Below are positions 10,946 to 23,400 of a stretch of DNA of 64,000 nt, piece after piece. The notes beneath the pieces were generated by a model, which did no database searches, was not told the origin of the DNA, and saw only the letters and a list, made by a program, of their open reading frames with translations. Numbering within the stretch: position 1 is the first letter of the stretch; each line of letters begins with the position of its first letter. Origin of the DNA: Adiantum capillus-veneris (taxonomy: Eukaryota > Streptophyta > Polypodiopsida > Polypodiales > Pteridaceae); the NCBI GenBank assembly GCA_014529385.2, contig CM043942.1, positions 108,065,141-108,129,140 on the forward strand, read 5' to 3'. The position numbers and the translations under genes are program-made.

Positions 10946-11700
10946 ACTAAAGACTTATGTTACAGAAGTAGATCAATGCTCACAATGGAAGAAGTACTTA
11001 CCCCTTGTAGAGTATACGTACAATAATACTGTCCATACTACTATGAGAAAGACACCTTTTGAGATCACAGAAGGAAGACCTAAAAGTCCCTTGCTACTTA
11101 AAGTACATGGGAAGATCTTCGCTATTGATGAGTATAGCCGTGACCTACAAGAATCTTTCCAAAAGATTAAGGAGCCTATATCCATCTCTCAACAAAGCAA
11201 AAAAGCTGATGCTGATAAACACAGAAGCGCCTTAACATTCAAAGAAAATAATTGGGTCTTACTCAAGTTTCCCAAGGCTTGATTAAGGCAAAGACGAGCA
11301 AAAATCCTACGGGCCATCAAAAGTATTATGCTAAACTAGCAAAAAGATACTATGATCCTTTTCAAATCTTGGAGCCAATCAATGACATGGCTTATCAACT
11401 CAAGTTTCTCAACCATTGGCTCATAAAAAATGCTTTTCATTTGAGCCTACTTAAGTCCTACAAAGGAGAGCCACCAAGAGAACCAATTATTGAAGACCCC
11501 CCAAAAATCGAAGACCAAGAAGAGATGCTACAACCCAAAGGTATCCTTCGGCATGAAGAAAAGGTACTACGACATGGTAAGATTATCTGACGGTACATCT
11601 TATTAAGTTCAAGCATTATTATTTTGAAGATGCTAGATGGATGCAAGGAATATATCTTAAGGATAGTATGAACCTTGTCAATGCTTACAATGCTACATGA
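10946..11700 (+). pseudogene. Ty3 chromovirus-like integrase C-terminus and chromodomain
   Basis: Reading begins inside the integrase core (EYTYNNTVHTTMRKTPFE). It continues through the C-terminal GPF/Y-type module (KRYYDPFQILEPINDMAYQL, NAFHLSLLKSY) and ends with a chromodomain-like segment (ILRHEEKVLRHGKII, then KFKHYYFEDARWMQ in a shifted frame) with a stop at 11698-11700. A TGA at 11588-11590 and frameshifts make it non-functional. It is on the opposite strand from the Ty3 element at 1-5084 and differs in type. The 5' part of this element is absent. Confidence 0.8.
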
Positions 11701-11749
11701 GAGTACTTGTGATGCTTTTAGTGACAGAAATACATTGGGTTTTTATACT

Positions 11750-11880
11750 CTCTGACGTCGCTAACAACGTCGCTACAGGAACGTCGCTATATAGCAACAC
11801 ATAGCGATGGTTGCAGGCTTCCTATAGCGACGCTCATAGCAACGTTGCAGAGTCTTATATAGCGACGCCCGAGAGTAATT
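11750..11880. repeat. CACTA left subterminal repeats
   Basis: Many copies of ACGTCGCT/AGCGACG in both orientations are packed in about 130 bases. More GACGTCG and AAGCGACG units lie near 12303-12345. In CACTA elements such arrays bind the element's own DNA-binding protein. The stretch 11881-12507 shows no gene. Confidence 0.65.
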
Positions 11881-12507
11881 TTTTTTGGGTGAGACAGGGC
11901 ATTAAATGCCCTGCCATCCATCAACCATATTGAATGTTTTAATAATAGAGTAAACCTAAAAGAATCCAAGATAAGCCCAGATTCACCTTTGAAAAACAGT
12001 GCAAGGTATAGACCCAAAGTAGTCACCCACAAGACAATATAGCCATTAACTCCATCATGTATAGTATTGTTTGCAGAATAAAGATACAAAACTGACAAAA
12101 GTAAATCAATGACAACTATACACATCATAGGCAAAATCACTTGATTGTTAAGCTTTGCAAATGTAATAGTTACAACACAATTGTCATTATTGAGAAAATA
12201 CATGGTTTTTTAATAGTTACAAAAAGACGTATACACGTCATCTCAATATACAATTTATGACAAAAGGAAACTAATGCTATCTGGATATGGCTACGGCTAG
12301 ATTGACGTCGTCTAATCAGACGCTCATTGCGTCCAAGCGACGTATCTGTCAAATTCTACAGAAAAAATAATAAGACGTACTTTCTGTAAGTATAAACATA
12401 TAATTACAAAACAATTTATTTTCTTAGCTTATCATTAAAATACAACAAATGTAAAAGAGTAAAGTGAAATCCTAACCATGCCACCGCGACAACTCAAAAT
12501 GTCCATC

Positions 12508-13867
12508 AGGGCGTTTAACACTAGAATGGTAACAGGACACTTTTATGTCCTTGGACACTTTTGTGTCCTGTTAAGTGACCATTTTGCTTGAATTATTTGA
12601 AGAGTATGAAAATGAATTTTTAGGTGCTATATATCCACAAAGTTGCCTTATGAGCTGAAAAAAACATAGCATTTTTTTTGAGTATCGATCTCACCATTAA
12701 CCTTACTCTTGCACAACATTTTTGAACCTAAACTGTGTGAAAAAACGGGTCCTGTTTTTGGCTTTTTTTTCTATTTTTGGCAACTATACCACTCTAAACT
12801 TCATGTTTGTGAGGTTTAGATGGCTAGAGGTTAGGCCTTCATAGTTCGCAACATGTTTTGATGCTTGTAGGGAGAGCTAAGTGTTAAAATTGAAAGTTAT
12901 GACCAATTTACAAGAATTGCATAATCCTATTTTTTGGCCAAAATTAGCACTTTTATGAATTTTTTGGTGGCTTTCTTGATATCCAAATTCAATTTTGATT
13001 GTGTAAGTGTAATGTATAACTTAAACCTAATCTTCCTTGAGTTTTGGGGGACCTAATATGCTATATAGCATAGTATATGATGATGGTTGAGTTTTTTGAT
13101 TGCTGAAGAATACGATACATTTTAGAGTAGCAAGTATAACTTTCTCAATATTGCTAGTTTCTTAAGCCAATTGTGTGTATTTTGTAGGTAGTAACCATAT
13201 CTAATCATAGACTACAAACTTGGCTAGATATTGAGTAGTTTCTATGGGTTTCTAGAGGTCATAATGCTAAACCCAGTTTTTTCATGTTTGCTGTATTTAG
13301 CACTTTATCGTTGCCCCCAAGGTTCCAATTGTAAGAGATCCATTATCCTTTTGACATGCTCCATGGCTCCTTTTGAATCCAGCGGCCCAAAGGGAACTAA
13401 GAAAACATGTATATAGTATTTGTATTGAGCGTGACTATAGAAACTTTCATGATAGGTCCGCAGAATGGCAAAAATGCAACTTTTTTGTACCTATTTTTTT
13501 TGCCCAAAAACAAATTAGTGAGGTAAAAGCAACCATATGTTTTGGTCACCAACCCATTGAAGTTAACGGGGCATTTTATCTCATGTCCTACAAAAATCTC
13601 CACTCTTATTTATATGCAATCAACCGTAAGAAATTGCTCTTTTGGGCAAAATGCACCGGTCCATCAACTTTGGAGGCTTGTAGTGACCATGGAATGAGAA
13701 AAATTACAAGTTTATCATTTTTTTCCATATGTAGTAAATATTGAACTATAAGCTCATGAAAGGATTTTTCAAAACGAGTAGATCTACTATGGTTTTGGAA
13801 AATTTTCCCAAAACCCTGAAAGGACACTTTTATGTCCTGTTAGGTTACCATTCTAGAGTTAAGCCCT
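12508..13867. mobile_element. 1.36-kb element with long imperfect terminal inverted repeats
   Basis: The left end (12508-12551) contains CTAGAATGGTAAC then AGGACACTTTTATGTCC. The right end, reversed from 13867, reads AGGGCTTAACTCTAGAATGG, then a CAGGACATAAAAGTGTCC block. The TIRs are about 45 bases with small indels. No recognised transposase is inside; the open frame at 13373-13744 resembles nothing I know and is probably chance. It lies within the CACTA element. The target duplication is not clear. Confidence 0.55.
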
Positions 13868-13951
13868 TTCTGCCTGCGTACTTGTGCTGGTATGGGTGGG
13901 GTCACGTCCTGTCATCGACCACTGTTCAAAACATACAAAGAATCCATTATG

Positions 13952-14814
13952 TTAGAATTTAAAAGTACAAATACACGTAACTACCAAACCTAAAGAGCAA
14001 TGAAAAACACTTATAAAATCAACCTCAAATGATGCCCACCCACCGCTCCCCAAGTGGCGCGAGCTCCCTACCTCTACTCGTGCTTTGGCTGCCTCCTTTT
14101 GTTGCTTCCACTTGTCAGGATTCTTGCGTGCTGCTCGCTTCGCATTCTTCCAATCTTCTTTGGCCAGCCAATCTGGTCTGTTCCACCCATGTTTTATTGC
14201 TTTCTGTACTTCAGAACGCTTGTGCTTGCAGTATTCGCACATTCGAACCTTCATCAGGTCTAAATTGAAGCACTCATCCCCGACATGACACGCGAAACTT
14301 GTCATGCAGCATGCTGATGACTCTGTCAGTACGGCAAGCCCTCTCGCCTATGAGGCGTGAACCTGGGTGTCTTGACAGGGGACTCTAGCGGCGTCTCAAT
14401 AGGGGTACAGACGTCAGGTGTCTCCACTGGAGTCTAGGCCCCGAAGCAAGGAGTGTCGACTGGAGTGACTCCCGGAGGAGTAGCTAGTGGTGTGTAGCCA
14501 GGAACGGCCATGGCTGGTGTTGGGGCGGGCAAAGAAGGGGAAGGTAAGGAGCCTCGTCGAACACGAGACGGTGTCAATGCATCGGCGGTGGCATCCCCAC
14601 AGCAATCACTGCCGCCACCACTAGAGCGTTGGTGCCTAGACGAGTGTGAAGATCATCTCGTCGACACTGAAGCTTCAGAGCGCGATGAATGCTCCAAAAT
14701 AGAGGGAGACGCTGAAGGAGTGGAACGACGTGATGGTGCTCGAGAGTGATGACGGTCCTCGTACCACCTCCTCTGTTGGGGTGACAAAGAAGAAAGAAAC
14801 TCATTATCATCCAT
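13952..14814 (-). pseudogene. Second CACTA gene, TNPA / Transposase_24-like
   Basis: The minus-strand ATG at 14814, just after an AG acceptor-like TTTAATGCAG, opens MDDNEFLSSLSPQQRRWYED. A Ser/Pro/Thr-rich stretch with TPVDTP/TPIETP repeats follows, then VISMLHDKFRVSCRG. In the next frame a basic helical segment (WNRPDWLAKEDW, KNPDKWKQQKEAAKAR) precedes SRHLGSGGWASFE, matching the usual pattern of plant transposase_24 proteins (W...A...NR...H..GSGG). At least three in-frame stops and one frameshift break it. The family call rests on pattern memory. Confidence 0.5.
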
Positions 14815-14917
14815 ACCTGCATTAAACACACAAACATTTAATCTTAATATTGAATGGAGAAGAAAACATGGACAAATTATAATCTATACTATAGATAATA
14901 GGGAGAGGGATTCTTGT

Positions 14918-14920
<3 letters not shown>

Positions 14921-14981
<61 letters not shown>
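14921..14981. repeat. (GA)n microsatellite
   Basis: About 30 uninterrupted GA units lie inside the CACTA element, 5' of the TNPA-like gene. Confidence 0.95.
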
Positions 14982-14985
<4 letters not shown>

Positions 14986-15113
14986 CATAAAGGGGGATGG
15001 ATTCCTGTGTAGAGAGATTCCTGTGAAGTTCTTGTGAATTTGTCTCCCGTGTGCATTCTACATATCTTGTAAAAGGATGAAACTTGTACTGCAATGGAGA
15101 ATGAGGCTGCAAT

Positions 15114-15903
15114 TGTTAGGAAATAAGACGTAGCTAAATAGATAATTGAGTAGATTACTTAATGGAGAGAGACAGATTTATATACACGAGATTATAGAGT
15201 AGAGAGAGAGAGAGAGTACACACGATATACGTGGTTCACCCAATGTGGGCTACGTCCACGAGAAAGCAGCCACTCAATGGCTTTAGTACTTCAAAACAAG
15301 AAGTAGTTTACAAAGGGATTATACCCTTAATGGAGCTCCCACCTTGCTTCAATCTCACCACCTCACACTCACCTTGTTGCATCAACTTCACACTATGAAA
15401 TGTGTGTAGAAATGGCCTCCTTTTATAGGCCAAAAGGGCTGCCCTCTCTTATGAGAGACAGCCATGTGTAGCCGCCCTTGTGCGAATAAGTCCAAATCGG
15501 ACCCTCCAATCCGCCCATGTGTGTCCGCCCTTGAGAAGACAAGTCCACTTTTGAATTCGGCCACCGGCCATTGACTTCCGACCACCGGCCACCGGCCATT
15601 GCCTTCCGACCACCGGCCATCGGCCATTGACTACCGGCCACCGGCCAACCGACCGGTTGTTTTCCGACTACTTTCCGGCCGCCGTCCGGCCATAATATTC
15701 CGGCGAAAAAGAATATTCGGGCGATGAAAAAGTCTCGGGGGCGGAGCCTTTAAAGTTCCCCTTGATTCTTGTCTGTGAAAATTTTGGTTTCCGGTGAGTG
15801 ATTTTCCTTCACGCACGATGGCTTCTCCTCATAATGGGGGCCTTACAAATGTGCGCTTTTACCACAGAAAATTACAAGGGTAAATCAGGCTCCATACTTA
15901 ACA
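15114..15903 (-). repeat. 3' LTR of A2
   Basis: It is 790 bases, TGTTAAG...CCTAACA on the minus strand. The (GA)n tract near 15200 and the GGCCGGTGGTCGG minisatellite units near 15560-15660 differ in copy number from the partner LTR. The TATA box (CTTTTATAGG on plus) is present near 15420. Confidence 0.9.
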
Positions 15904-15963
15904 ATCTCCCACTTGGAGACTGATCTCCAAACCAAACCTGTGATTGCTTTCCATTCTGGCTTC

Positions 15964-18900
15964 TTATCCTTGAATGCCGATTGAAGATGAGCAAAAGCTC
16001 AACTTCTCCTTGTTGACCACCTTTGTAAACATGTCTGCAGGATTTTCACTTGTATGCACCTTTCCTAGCTTTAGTTGTCCCTCTTCCAAAAGAGTGCGTA
16101 TGAAGTGATATCTCACCTCAATGTGCTTTGTCCTTGAATGAAAGGCTGAGTTCTTCGCAAGATGGATAGCGCTTTGGCTATCACTGTACAAGACACAATT
16201 GTCTTGTTTGAATCCAAGCTCTTCTAAGAATCTGTGAAGCCACACAATTTCTTTGCTTGCCTCCGTCATTGCTACATACTCTGCTTCCGTGGTAGAAAGT
16301 GAAACCACTTTCTGCAGCTTTGAAGCCCAGCTTACTGCTGTGCCTCCAACGGTGAACACATAGCCAGTAGTGCTCCTTCGAGTATCTTTGTCACCTGCCA
16401 TATCTGCATCAGCATACCCTTCTAGAAAAATATCAGTTCCTCCAAAATACAAAGCATTTGTTGTTGTCCCTTTTAGATACCTAAGTATCCACTTCACAGC
16501 TTGCCAATGCTCTTTACGTGGGTTGTCCATGAACCTACTCACAACTCCCACTGCATATGCAATGTCTGGCCTTGTCCAGACCATAGCATACATTAGAGAA
16601 CCTACCGCTGCAGCATATGGAACTTTAGACATATAGGCTATCTCCTCTTGTGTCTTTGGACACATATCCTTCGTTAGTTTAAAATGACCAGCCAAAGGTG
16701 TAGAAACTGGTTTTGCATTTTGCATTGCAAACCTTTCTAGTACCTTCTTGATGTAATCTTCTTGAGATAGCTTTATTGTCTTCTTCGTCCTGTCCCTTGA
16801 TATTTTCATACCAAGTATCCTTTTTGCAGCACCTAAATCTTTCATTGAAAAAGATTTGGACAGCTCCTCTTTTAGGTCTTTGATGTCCTGCATGTTAGCA
16901 CTTGCAATCAACATGTCATCAACATACAACATTAGGATGATGAATTTCCCATCTCCCAAATTCTCCGTGTAGACGCAGTGATCCGAGTTGCATCTTGTGA
17001 ATCCATGATCCAACATCCATCGATCAAACTTCAAGTACCATTGTCTTGATGCTTGCTTTAAACCATACAAGCTCTTCTTTAATCTGCAAACCATTTTCTC
17101 CTTACCTTTTACTTCATACCCCTTTGGTTGAAGCATGTAGATTTCCTCCTCTAAGTCACCGTGAGGGAATGCCGTATTTACATCCATTTGCTCGAGATTT
17201 AGATCATGAGCAGCCACAAGGCTTAAGACAAGCCTAATTGAGTTCATTTTTACAACAGGAGAAAATATTTCATTGAAGTCAATACCTTTCTTTTGAGAAA
17301 AACCTTTTACCACAAGCCTAGACTTGTACCTTTTCTTCCCACCTTCTTCTTCCTTTAGCTTGTACACCCATTTGTTTTGAAGTGCCCGCTTACCTTTAGG
17401 CAACTCAACCAACTCCCATGTTTGGTTGCGATGTAGTGAGTCCATCTCCACTTGCATGCTCTTCGTCCATTCTTATTTGGATTCATGTTGCATAGCTTCT
17501 TCATATGATCGCGGCTCTCCAGAATCTGAGATCAAGAGATGGTTGAAGGAAGGAACAAACCTTTCTGGAGGTCTACTTGCTCTTGTAGATCTTCGGGGAA
17601 TAGGTTGAGGCTCCTCATTTGGTTGACGTTGTTGCACATTGTCACCGTTTGCAGTCCTTGAGTCTTCATCGTCCTCAAGCTCCATGTACTCATCACCTGT
17701 TTCTTTTGTTTGTTTTCTTTCCAAGTAATCTTTGTACATATTTTGTTCGTTAAAAATTACATCCCTACTCCTTAAGATTTTACCATGCTCAGGATTCCAT
17801 AGGCGATACCCAAAGTCTCCTTCTCCATAGCCAATGAAGAAACACTTTTTGGACTTTGCATCTAACTTTGATCTTAGGCTTCTATCTATGTGCATGCATG
17901 AAAGCCTCACACCCAAACACTTTGAGAAATGCATAATTCACCGGTTTACCTGTCCATGCCTCTTCTGGAACTCCCCCATCCAATGCCGTTGAGGGTGACC
18001 GATTGATTAAGTACACAGACGTACTTACAGCTTCCGCCCAAAGCTCAAGCGGTAGGTCTGCATGTAGCCGAATGCTTCGTGCTCGTTCCATGATTGTCCT
18101 GTTCATCCTTTCCGAAATCCCATTTTGTTGAGGTGTCCTTGGGGTTGTCCTTTGCCTCCGAATGCCATTGCTAGCACAAAAGCTTTCAAAAGCTTGGCTG
18201 CAATATTCGCCTCCATTGTCGGATCTGAGGCATTTAACCTTGGTACTTGTTTCATTCTCCACAAAGGCTTTCCACCTTTGAAATATGGAAAATACATTGG
18301 ATTTATTCTTCATGACATAAACCCATGTTTTTCTAGTCGCATCGTCTATGAATGTTACATAGTACAATGAGCCACCAAGTGATGGTGTACTTGCAGGACC
18401 CCAAACATCAGAATGAACCAACTCAAGTTTTTTATTTTTTCTTTCATTTCCTGACTTTTGAAATTTTACCCTCTTTTGTTTACCATAAACACAATCTTCA
18501 CAAAACTCTAAGTCCACTTCTTTCAAACCTGGTAGAAGCTTCTTTGTTTGAAGGATTTGCATTCCTTTGGCACTCATATGCCCAAGTCGGTAGTGCCACA
18601 CCGCACTGTCAACTTCTGTAGTTGCTGCACAACCTGAAGGTTGTGTGCTAACAGTACACAAGTAAAGTGTACCTACTTTTTCACCCTTGGCAACCACCAA
18701 AGATCCGTTTGAGATCTTCCACCGTTTGTTTCCGAATGCAATGTTGTGACCTTCATCGTCCAATTGTCCTGTAGAGATCAAATTTTTGCGAAGAGAAGGA
18801 ACATGCCTAACATCTTTAAGCTTCCATTCATTTCCGTTAGCAGTTTTGACAGAAACTGTACCTTTGCTGACAATCTCACAAGCTTCATCATCTCCCAAGT

Positions 18901-19211
18901 ATACATACCCAAAATTACCTTTGGTGTAGTCTTGGAAATGTAGCTTGTGTGGTGTCGCATGGAATGAAGCCTCGGAATCTACTATCCAGGAATTAGACAC
19001 ATTGTCTAATGAGAGAATTAGAGCATCTTGCTCTACTTTACCTGCCACATTGGCCTGCGATGTTGGCTTGTTGTCTTGAGACTCTGTCTCCTTCTTCTTC
19101 TTGGACCAGCAATCCTTCTTGACGTGGCAGATAGTCTTCAATCTGCATCTTCCAATGTTGGTAGTTTTTGCTGTTGAACTTCTCAATCTTGAGCTTCCCT
19201 TCCTCCGCCAT
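15964..19211 (-). pseudogene. A2 gag-pol polyprotein with gag deletion and frameshift
   Basis: Gag starts at 19211 with the family N-terminus, but after IEDYL it jumps into the zinc-knuckle region. Compared with A3 about 638 bases are deleted, changing frame. Protease (IVDSEASFHATP) has the active-site Gly replaced by Glu. Integrase (17882-19186) keeps IDDATRKTW, RSDNGGEYC and NGISERMNRT. An ATGC duplication at about 17891-17900 then shifts the frame. The connector (17473-17934) ends in TAA where A3 has GAA. RT and RNase H (15964-17457, 497 residues) are open, with YVDDMLIA, DADMAGDKDTRRS and YSDSQSAIHLAKN. Confidence 0.9.
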
Positions 19212-19284
19212 AACTCCCACTCAATTCAAGGAATCCTTTCCTTGAGATAATTTAGCTACGAGCAAACCTTGCCTTCATACTAGT

Positions 19285-20050
19285 TGTTAGGAAATAAGAC
19301 GTAGCTAAATAGATAATTGAGTACATTACTTAATGGAGAGAGACATATTTATATACACGAGATTATAGACTAGAGAGAGAGAGAGAGAGTACACACGATA
19401 TACGTGGTTCACCCAATGTGGGCTACGTCCACGAAAAAGCAGCCACTCAATGGCTTTAGTACTTCAAAACAAGAGGTAGTTTACAAAGGGATTATACCCT
19501 TAATGGAGCTCTCGCCTTGCTTCACTCTCACCACCTCACACTCACCTTGTTGCATCAACTTCACACTATGAAATGTGTGTAGAAATGGCCTCCTTTTATA
19601 GGCCAAAATGGCTACCCTCTCTTATGAGAGATAGCCATGTGTAGCCGCCCTTGTGCGAATATGTCCAAATTGAACCCTCCAATCCGCCCATGTGTGGCCA
19701 CCCTTGAGAAGACAAGTCCGCTTTTGAATTCGGCCACCGGCCACCGGCCATTGACTTCCGACCACCGGCCATCGGCCACCGGCCAATCGACCGGTTGTTT
19801 TCCGACTACTTTTCGGCCGTCGTCCGGCCATAATATTCCGGCGAAAAAGAATATTCGGCGAAAAAAAAGTCTCGGGGGCCTCCGCCCCTGAGGCCTTTAA
19901 AGTTTCCCCTGATTCTTGTCCGTGAAAATTTTGGTTTCCGGTGAGTGATTTTCCTTCACGCACGATGGCTTCTCCTCATAATGGGGGCCTTACAAATGTG
20001 CACTTTTACCACAGAAAATTACAAGGGTAAATCAGGCTCCATACTTAACA
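19285..20050 (-). repeat. 5' LTR of A2
   Basis: It is 766 bases, beginning TGTTAAGTATGGAGCC at 20050 on the minus strand. It differs from the 3' LTR by point changes (roughly 3% over the first 250 bases compared) and by minisatellite length. Confidence 0.9.
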
Positions 20051-20168
20051 GCAATCGCAAAAGAGGTGCTCCATCCGTGCTCATAGATGTTGCTCGTCCC
20101 TCCACTAGATCTAGTGGAGGGACGAGCAACATCTATGAGCAGAGATGGATCACCTCCTTTGCAATTGC
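20051..20168. repeat. Long palindrome next to the A2 insertion
   Basis: The 62 bases at 20079-20140 form a perfect inverted repeat without spacer, centred at 20109/20110 (CACTAGATCTAGTG). The arms extend with 5 mismatches in 28 to 20051 and 20168. The left arm continues on the far side of A2 (about 15089-15113), so A2 jumped into the palindrome. Confidence 0.9.
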
Positions 20169-20413
20169 AGCCTCAGTCTCCATCGCACTCGGAGCGCAGT
20201 GCTGCATCGGGGTATCAGACTTTCACGACACACCGAGGAGTGTCCTTGCTTGTGAGAACATACCTGGAGCATACCTGGAGTGGTAGCAATGACGATTAAA
20301 CACAATTTAAATTTCTGAAGTATAGCATATAGATAGGAATGGACAAAAAGCCACGTGAATACAATATATATTATACAACGGAGCAGAATTGTTCAAATAC
20401 AATGTATATGGCT

Positions 20414-23400
20414 TTAAGAGGTCTCTCTCTCATCCTCGCATACCTCAACATAATTTCCTATGTCTATATAGAGCTCTCCGTTTAGGCAAATGTCTACCAT
20501 TTCATTTTGTAGATCCTCTACATGAACCCCATAGAGAGTAGTAGCTTGATGCTCGTCTGGCACCACCTCAGCGGTGGCTTCTGACTGAGCATCTTCTTCG
20601 ATCTCCTCCATTGATGCCACTATAATTGGCACATTGTAGCCCTCATACATCCGTGCACTACGAGGGGCTACCTCTATGACATACCACCAGCTTGATGTAG
20701 ACTTTGTAGGATGAAATATCACGTGCCAGAGCCACATGACTTACATGAGAGCTTCCAAGCACAGAGATTCTAAAATTGAATGTTAACTATTTACAGACTT
20801 ACTTGTCCACAATGCTCGGGTAGTACAAAAGTGTCTCTTAGGTCGGTCCATTTTTTAGTTAAATCCACCTCAAGTAAACTAGACTCTCTGTGCACAGTAG
20901 CATTGTGACCCTCCATGTTTATCTTGAACCATTGCACGTCGAACAAGTCGACAAAAAATCCTCTATAATCGATCCTCAAAATCTCTTGTAGCGTCCCGAA
21001 GTAAGTGAGTTCCACCACCACAGGATTTGCATCAGAGGACCGTCGTCGACTAGACTGTTCAAATTTTGCCATGATTCCAAAGCCTTGAGTAAAACGCTTT
21101 TTGTTGATCTGTTCCACCCTAAAATGTCAAACTTTACACCATGCTGCTGTGTATGACTTATACTACAGCCAACAAAGATTATAAGTGGCCGTTCAAACAT
21201 CTAGAAAGTCGCTAGTTGTATATTGTAAACTACCTTGGTCGCGCAATCCCGACAGTACTCCACTCCTCCTTAGTCACTTCTTCACCGCACTGTTGTGCAC
21301 TTTTCAATTGGTTGTGCAACCATCTTAAGCTCATGAATGTTCGTAGGCTCTCCAGACCTGCCGGATAATGCATTGGCAGTCGTCTTTCCTGTCTCCACTC
21401 GATTCGTGCCCTTTGTCGCTCTTGCTTTGCATCATCCTATTGTGAAATCCACTTTTGCATCACTGGATTGTGAAGCATGCAAAATCGATTGATTTTAGCC
21501 TCTAGATCTTCCGTCATCTTCTTCTCAACACCGAGATTGCACATGAAAATTCTAGATAATGGTTTGCCATAGCGTGTCCCGGGATTTATCAAGTCCGTCT
21601 AGCCACTCTCCAATGTAAACTAGGGACTCTGATACCAGCCAAACTTCTGCCATGCTACCCTCTAGACATGCCTTTTGACGCACATATTCCTTGAGCGTTT
21701 TCATTAAACGTTCTAAAAAGAACATCCATCTGGAGTGTACTGTGACAACTATTTCCACCTCATCAACTATGTGAACAAGAAGATGCACCTGAATGGTTAG
21801 CATGGTAGTGGGAAAGTGTTTCTCAAACATGTACACAACCTCTGCAGCGTTTAGTTTGGCAAATGGTATGGAGTCTACATTGATCTCCTTTTATGAGATC
21901 CATTGTACCAACTTTGCAAGTTTGTAGATTGTGTTACGGACGTCAAGAGACAAACATCCCTCAATGGCCACCTATAAAATAAACTGCAAAACATGTCTAG
22001 TAATGATATTAAAGTCCACATACGAATTTCTTACACAATTCCCACTATGATATATTCCACTTCAAACATACCTGACACATTTTATGCCAGTCGTGTGACT
22101 TCAAACCGGTAAGCTTCCCTTCTTTAGTGAAACCCGTTCAGAGCAAGTGCATTACACCAATGGGGGTCCTGATAGATCTAATGGTCTCTTTTACTTTGCG
22201 TTCTTGGGCTCCTGTCAAAATCCATGGCGCTTTTGGGAGTTTTATCGATCCATCGGATGCTGTTTGCGGCCAATATTTCTCCAGACGATCCACATTTCTA
22301 AGGTCAACCCTGGCTCCCAAAGTATCTTTCTTGCCGGTTAGATGGTTCTACAGCAGATTACTCACATTCTTGAATATGTGCATTGGATCGAGCAAGTGAT
22401 TGATCATGAGTTTGGGCCAATATGGTAACTCGTACCGTAGAGAGAGTCTCTTCATCCCTGGGGGCAAACCATCATCACACATCTCCTTCTGCTCTACCCA
22501 TGCTTGCGTAGACATCCTCGGTGGCTCTCTTCCCAAAAAGCTGTTGCGTAACTCATGATTCTCTGGAAGATACACTTGATGAACTTCATAGATTTTCTTC
22601 TTCATTGAGGGCACCTAACGTGCATTAAGTCTAGGTCCACATGTGACACATGCTCTGTATCCGCTTGTTTGAAGCCCTGCATGTATATACATGACAATAG
22701 ATAAGCTTAAGAATAACCAAGATTTACAGTGTTTGAGTTTGAGTGTAAATCACCTGAGCATTCTGTTAGTTCGGGATAGTCATGCATGGTCCACATTAGA
22801 ATGCCTCTGATCAAAGCATTCCGTCGACCTATGTTCCAACTCATATCCACCACTTCTATGCCAATCCACAATTGTTGTAGCTCTTCCAATAGTGGACAAA
22901 GATACACATCCATATTCTTCACTTTATACCGCCCCAACACGATCAAGCTTAGCCATAGGTGCCCCTTCTTGGTAGTCAACCACGGGGGAATGTTGTAGTT
23001 GACAATGACAACGGGCCACACACTGTAAGATGTTGATCTTTAACCAAATGGATTTACACCATCCATAGCCAGGCCTATGCGAAAATTTCGAGCTTCCCTG
23101 GCAAAATCCAGCCATGTATCGTCTATATGTTTTCAAGCTGTGCAGTCTACATGCATCCGTAACATACCATCCAAAGATCTATTCTCATCGTGCCATGATG
23201 CTAGGGCAGCTATGGACTTTCATTCGAAGAAATGCTTGATGTGCGAGGAAGCAGAGGAAAAGGTCGCAAAACCTTTTGTGGAATTTTTGTTCCATGGAGA
23301 TCTAATTGATATCTCTCGGAATCAGATTTCGGAAACTTCTCCATGTCTATGTATTCCCCTCTAAAAAGAATACAGTCGTTAGGACAAGCATGAATCGAAT

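Larger units (their letters stand above)
15114..20050 (-). mobile_element. Ty1/copia family A, copy A2, complete ends
   Basis: The 4937-base element has two LTRs and a perfect 5-bp target duplication GCAAT (15109-15113 and 20051-20055). Removing it rejoins CACTA sequence and, notably, one arm of a palindrome. The primer site is altered (CTAGTATGAAGGC). Gag carries a large internal deletion, so the copy is non-autonomous. The polypurine tract precedes 15903 on the minus strand. Confidence 0.95.

Noticed and set aside
13373-13744. 123-codon frame as transposase of the 1.36-kb TIR element
   Set aside because: Composition and sequence show no transposase motif; an overlapping opposite-strand frame is equally open.
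18352-18621. Plus-strand frames inside A2, and similar minus-strand frames inside A3
   Set aside because: They are antisense shadows of the integrase coding sequence.
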